From Heracleum sosnowskyi (lineage: Eukaryota; Streptophyta; Magnoliopsida; Apiales; Apiaceae): a stretch of DNA of 64,000 nucleotides. Of this stretch, positions 62,871-64,000 are shown in pieces; positions within the stretch are counted from its first letter, which is position 1; each line of letters begins with the position of its first letter. The notes below the pieces were generated by a model. The model searched no databases, had not been told where the DNA came from, and worked only from the letters and a program-made list of their open reading frames with translations. The DNA is taken from assembly GCA_030848705.1 (NCBI GenBank), contig CM061243.1:6358001-6422000 (forward strand). The letters run 5' to 3'. The position numbers and the translations under genes were made by a program.

Positions 62871-63739
62871 GTACTAAAACTCTCAATAATGAGAGAGACC
62901 TATACAAATCGAAAACAAAATCAAAAGAAAACAGTAAAGAGGGGTCTTATCACCAACTTTTTGGTTAATGACAACCCCTTAAATAAAAATTGTGAGTTAG
63001 GATTTTTTTGGCGGAAGTATAGATAATATATATGAGCGGTTATTGTATAATCACAAAGTCTACAATACATGTCAATAAGACATTTTACGTTTTTATCATT
63101 TATTTTCGTGTTCGTGTAATTTCATGCATCAAAAATTAAATCAAACACTAAATTTTCGTGTCATAAATCAAATTTTTGTGAAAGATGTGAACGGTGAAGG
63201 AATGATAAAAAAATGGACAAATTAGTGACATGTGAGATTTATTAAAGTTGTAAAGAATAATATGTCTTTTGGAAAGATAAAAATAAAGGAGTGTACATTT
63301 CGAAAATAAAACTGTTAACAAATGAATGAGACGAACAAATTGTAAAATAATTATTTCATAATTTAATGAAAAATATCAACGCTAACTTTCTTAATTTAAA
63401 AAATATTAACTAACGAATAATGAGATCCTTGTATCTAATATGTAATTTATATTAGATCAAATATTATTATTATATTTTATATATACTTGACCAGTTCAAA
63501 TAAATATAAATTATATCAATTAACAATATAATTGGTATTTTTTAATTGAAAAGAAACATGTATAATAAAAAATTTACAAACATGATCGGATATGTAGTTA
63601 TATACAAAGCTACAAAAACAAACATAATGTTATATAAATAATATAAGTCAACGTTCTATATACTTAAAATTTAAATTATGAAAAGAATAAAAGGAGATAA
63701 TGTGATTTACCTAATAGGAATTCTAAATTACAAATCAAA

Positions 63740-63810
63740 AGTTAACTTAGCATAGTGGTTAAGACATGAAATTGCTAAAATGAAGTTAAGGGTTCGATTC
63801 TTAATGAGAA
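63740..63810 (+). repeat. tRNA-like segment, possible SINE head
   Basis: It contains an A-box-like TAGCATAGTGGTTAAGAC and a B-box-like GGTTCGATTC about 35 nt apart, as in tRNA-derived SINEs. No cloverleaf can be drawn, so it is not a tRNA gene. The tail and target duplication were not found. Confidence 0.35.
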
Positions 63811-64000
63811 CACAAATTAATTAATTTTTAGCATAACTTATAGAAAGTGGCATTTTTGTGATTTTTCAACAAATAAGGGTAAAATTGTAATTTCACAGCC
63901 ATTTTTTGGGCTCAATTTGCCCTTAGACGCCATTTAATATATATAAGTAGAATAAGTAGATAGATAGATTTACCTATATATATATAATAACGTAAATAAA

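Larger units (their letters stand above)
61836..63970 (-). mobile_element. Helitron, minus strand; 5' end tentative
   Basis: The 3' end is an imperfect stem (CCTGTG/CGCACGGG side, plus 61848-61863) followed by CTAG (61836-61839) and T on the minus strand. The tentative 5' end is a minus-strand TCTATCTATCTACTTATTC, preceded by A, near 63970, in the style of the 5' end at 36729. The interior is AT-rich with a tandem duplication, a TA tract and an A-tailed insertion, but no protein. Confidence 0.42.

Overview
This window looks like AT-rich nuclear DNA from a flowering plant, most likely a eudicot. It holds split genes with GT..AG introns, a sieve-element occlusion gene, a KDEL-tailed papain-type protease, an ATG16 gene, a nuclear tRNA, and many plant transposons (Copia, MULE, Harbinger, hAT, Helitron). 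Nothing in the sequence identifies the species. All calls come from reading the sequence; no database search was run.

Layout. 1-480: a Helitron 3' end abutting a Stowaway MITE end. 870-3603 (+): an intact 7-exon sieve element occlusion (SEO) gene. 5252-5323 (+): tRNA-Thr(TGT). 5470-11459 (+): a Copia retrotransposon with nearly identical LTRs but broken reading frames. 12384-15361 (-): a second, truncated Copia element. 15431-16941 (-): an intact 4-exon KDEL-tailed cysteine endopeptidase. 18399-22402 (-): an intact 5-exon autophagy gene ATG16, whose start codon appears to be split by intron 1. 22661-24480: two short TIR elements, one MULE-like and one hAT-like, each with a perfect target-site duplication.

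24480-61700 is a transposon-filled segmental duplication of a large NO VEIN-like (GHKL ATPase) gene. The left copy (29144-33815) is a heavily damaged pseudogene. It has a 4-kb PIF/Harbinger element in its 5' region, which itself carries a Helitron, and it is cut at the 3' end by a Helitron fragment. The right copy (53828-60650) is almost intact but has a one-base frameshift near 59780. Diverged copies of the gene's 3' flank near 34290-34810 and 35060-35470 suggest a further lost copy. Between the copies lie a short complete Helitron, a receptor-kinase relic, a probable 5.2-kb solo LTR, a MULE carrying a split host-like gene, and a Pack-MULE that carries three exons of a BEL1-like homeobox gene.

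The real host genes (SEO, tRNA-Thr, KDEL protease, ATG16) are independent single genes, with no sign that they work together. KDEL proteases and ATG16 both have known roles in plant cell breakdown, but I see nothing beyond their neighbourhood to link them here. The main interest lies in how transposons have built, copied, captured and broken genes: at least seven Helitron termini sharing one hairpin plan, five TIR elements with 9-10 bp target duplications, and two MULEs with gene-like cargo.
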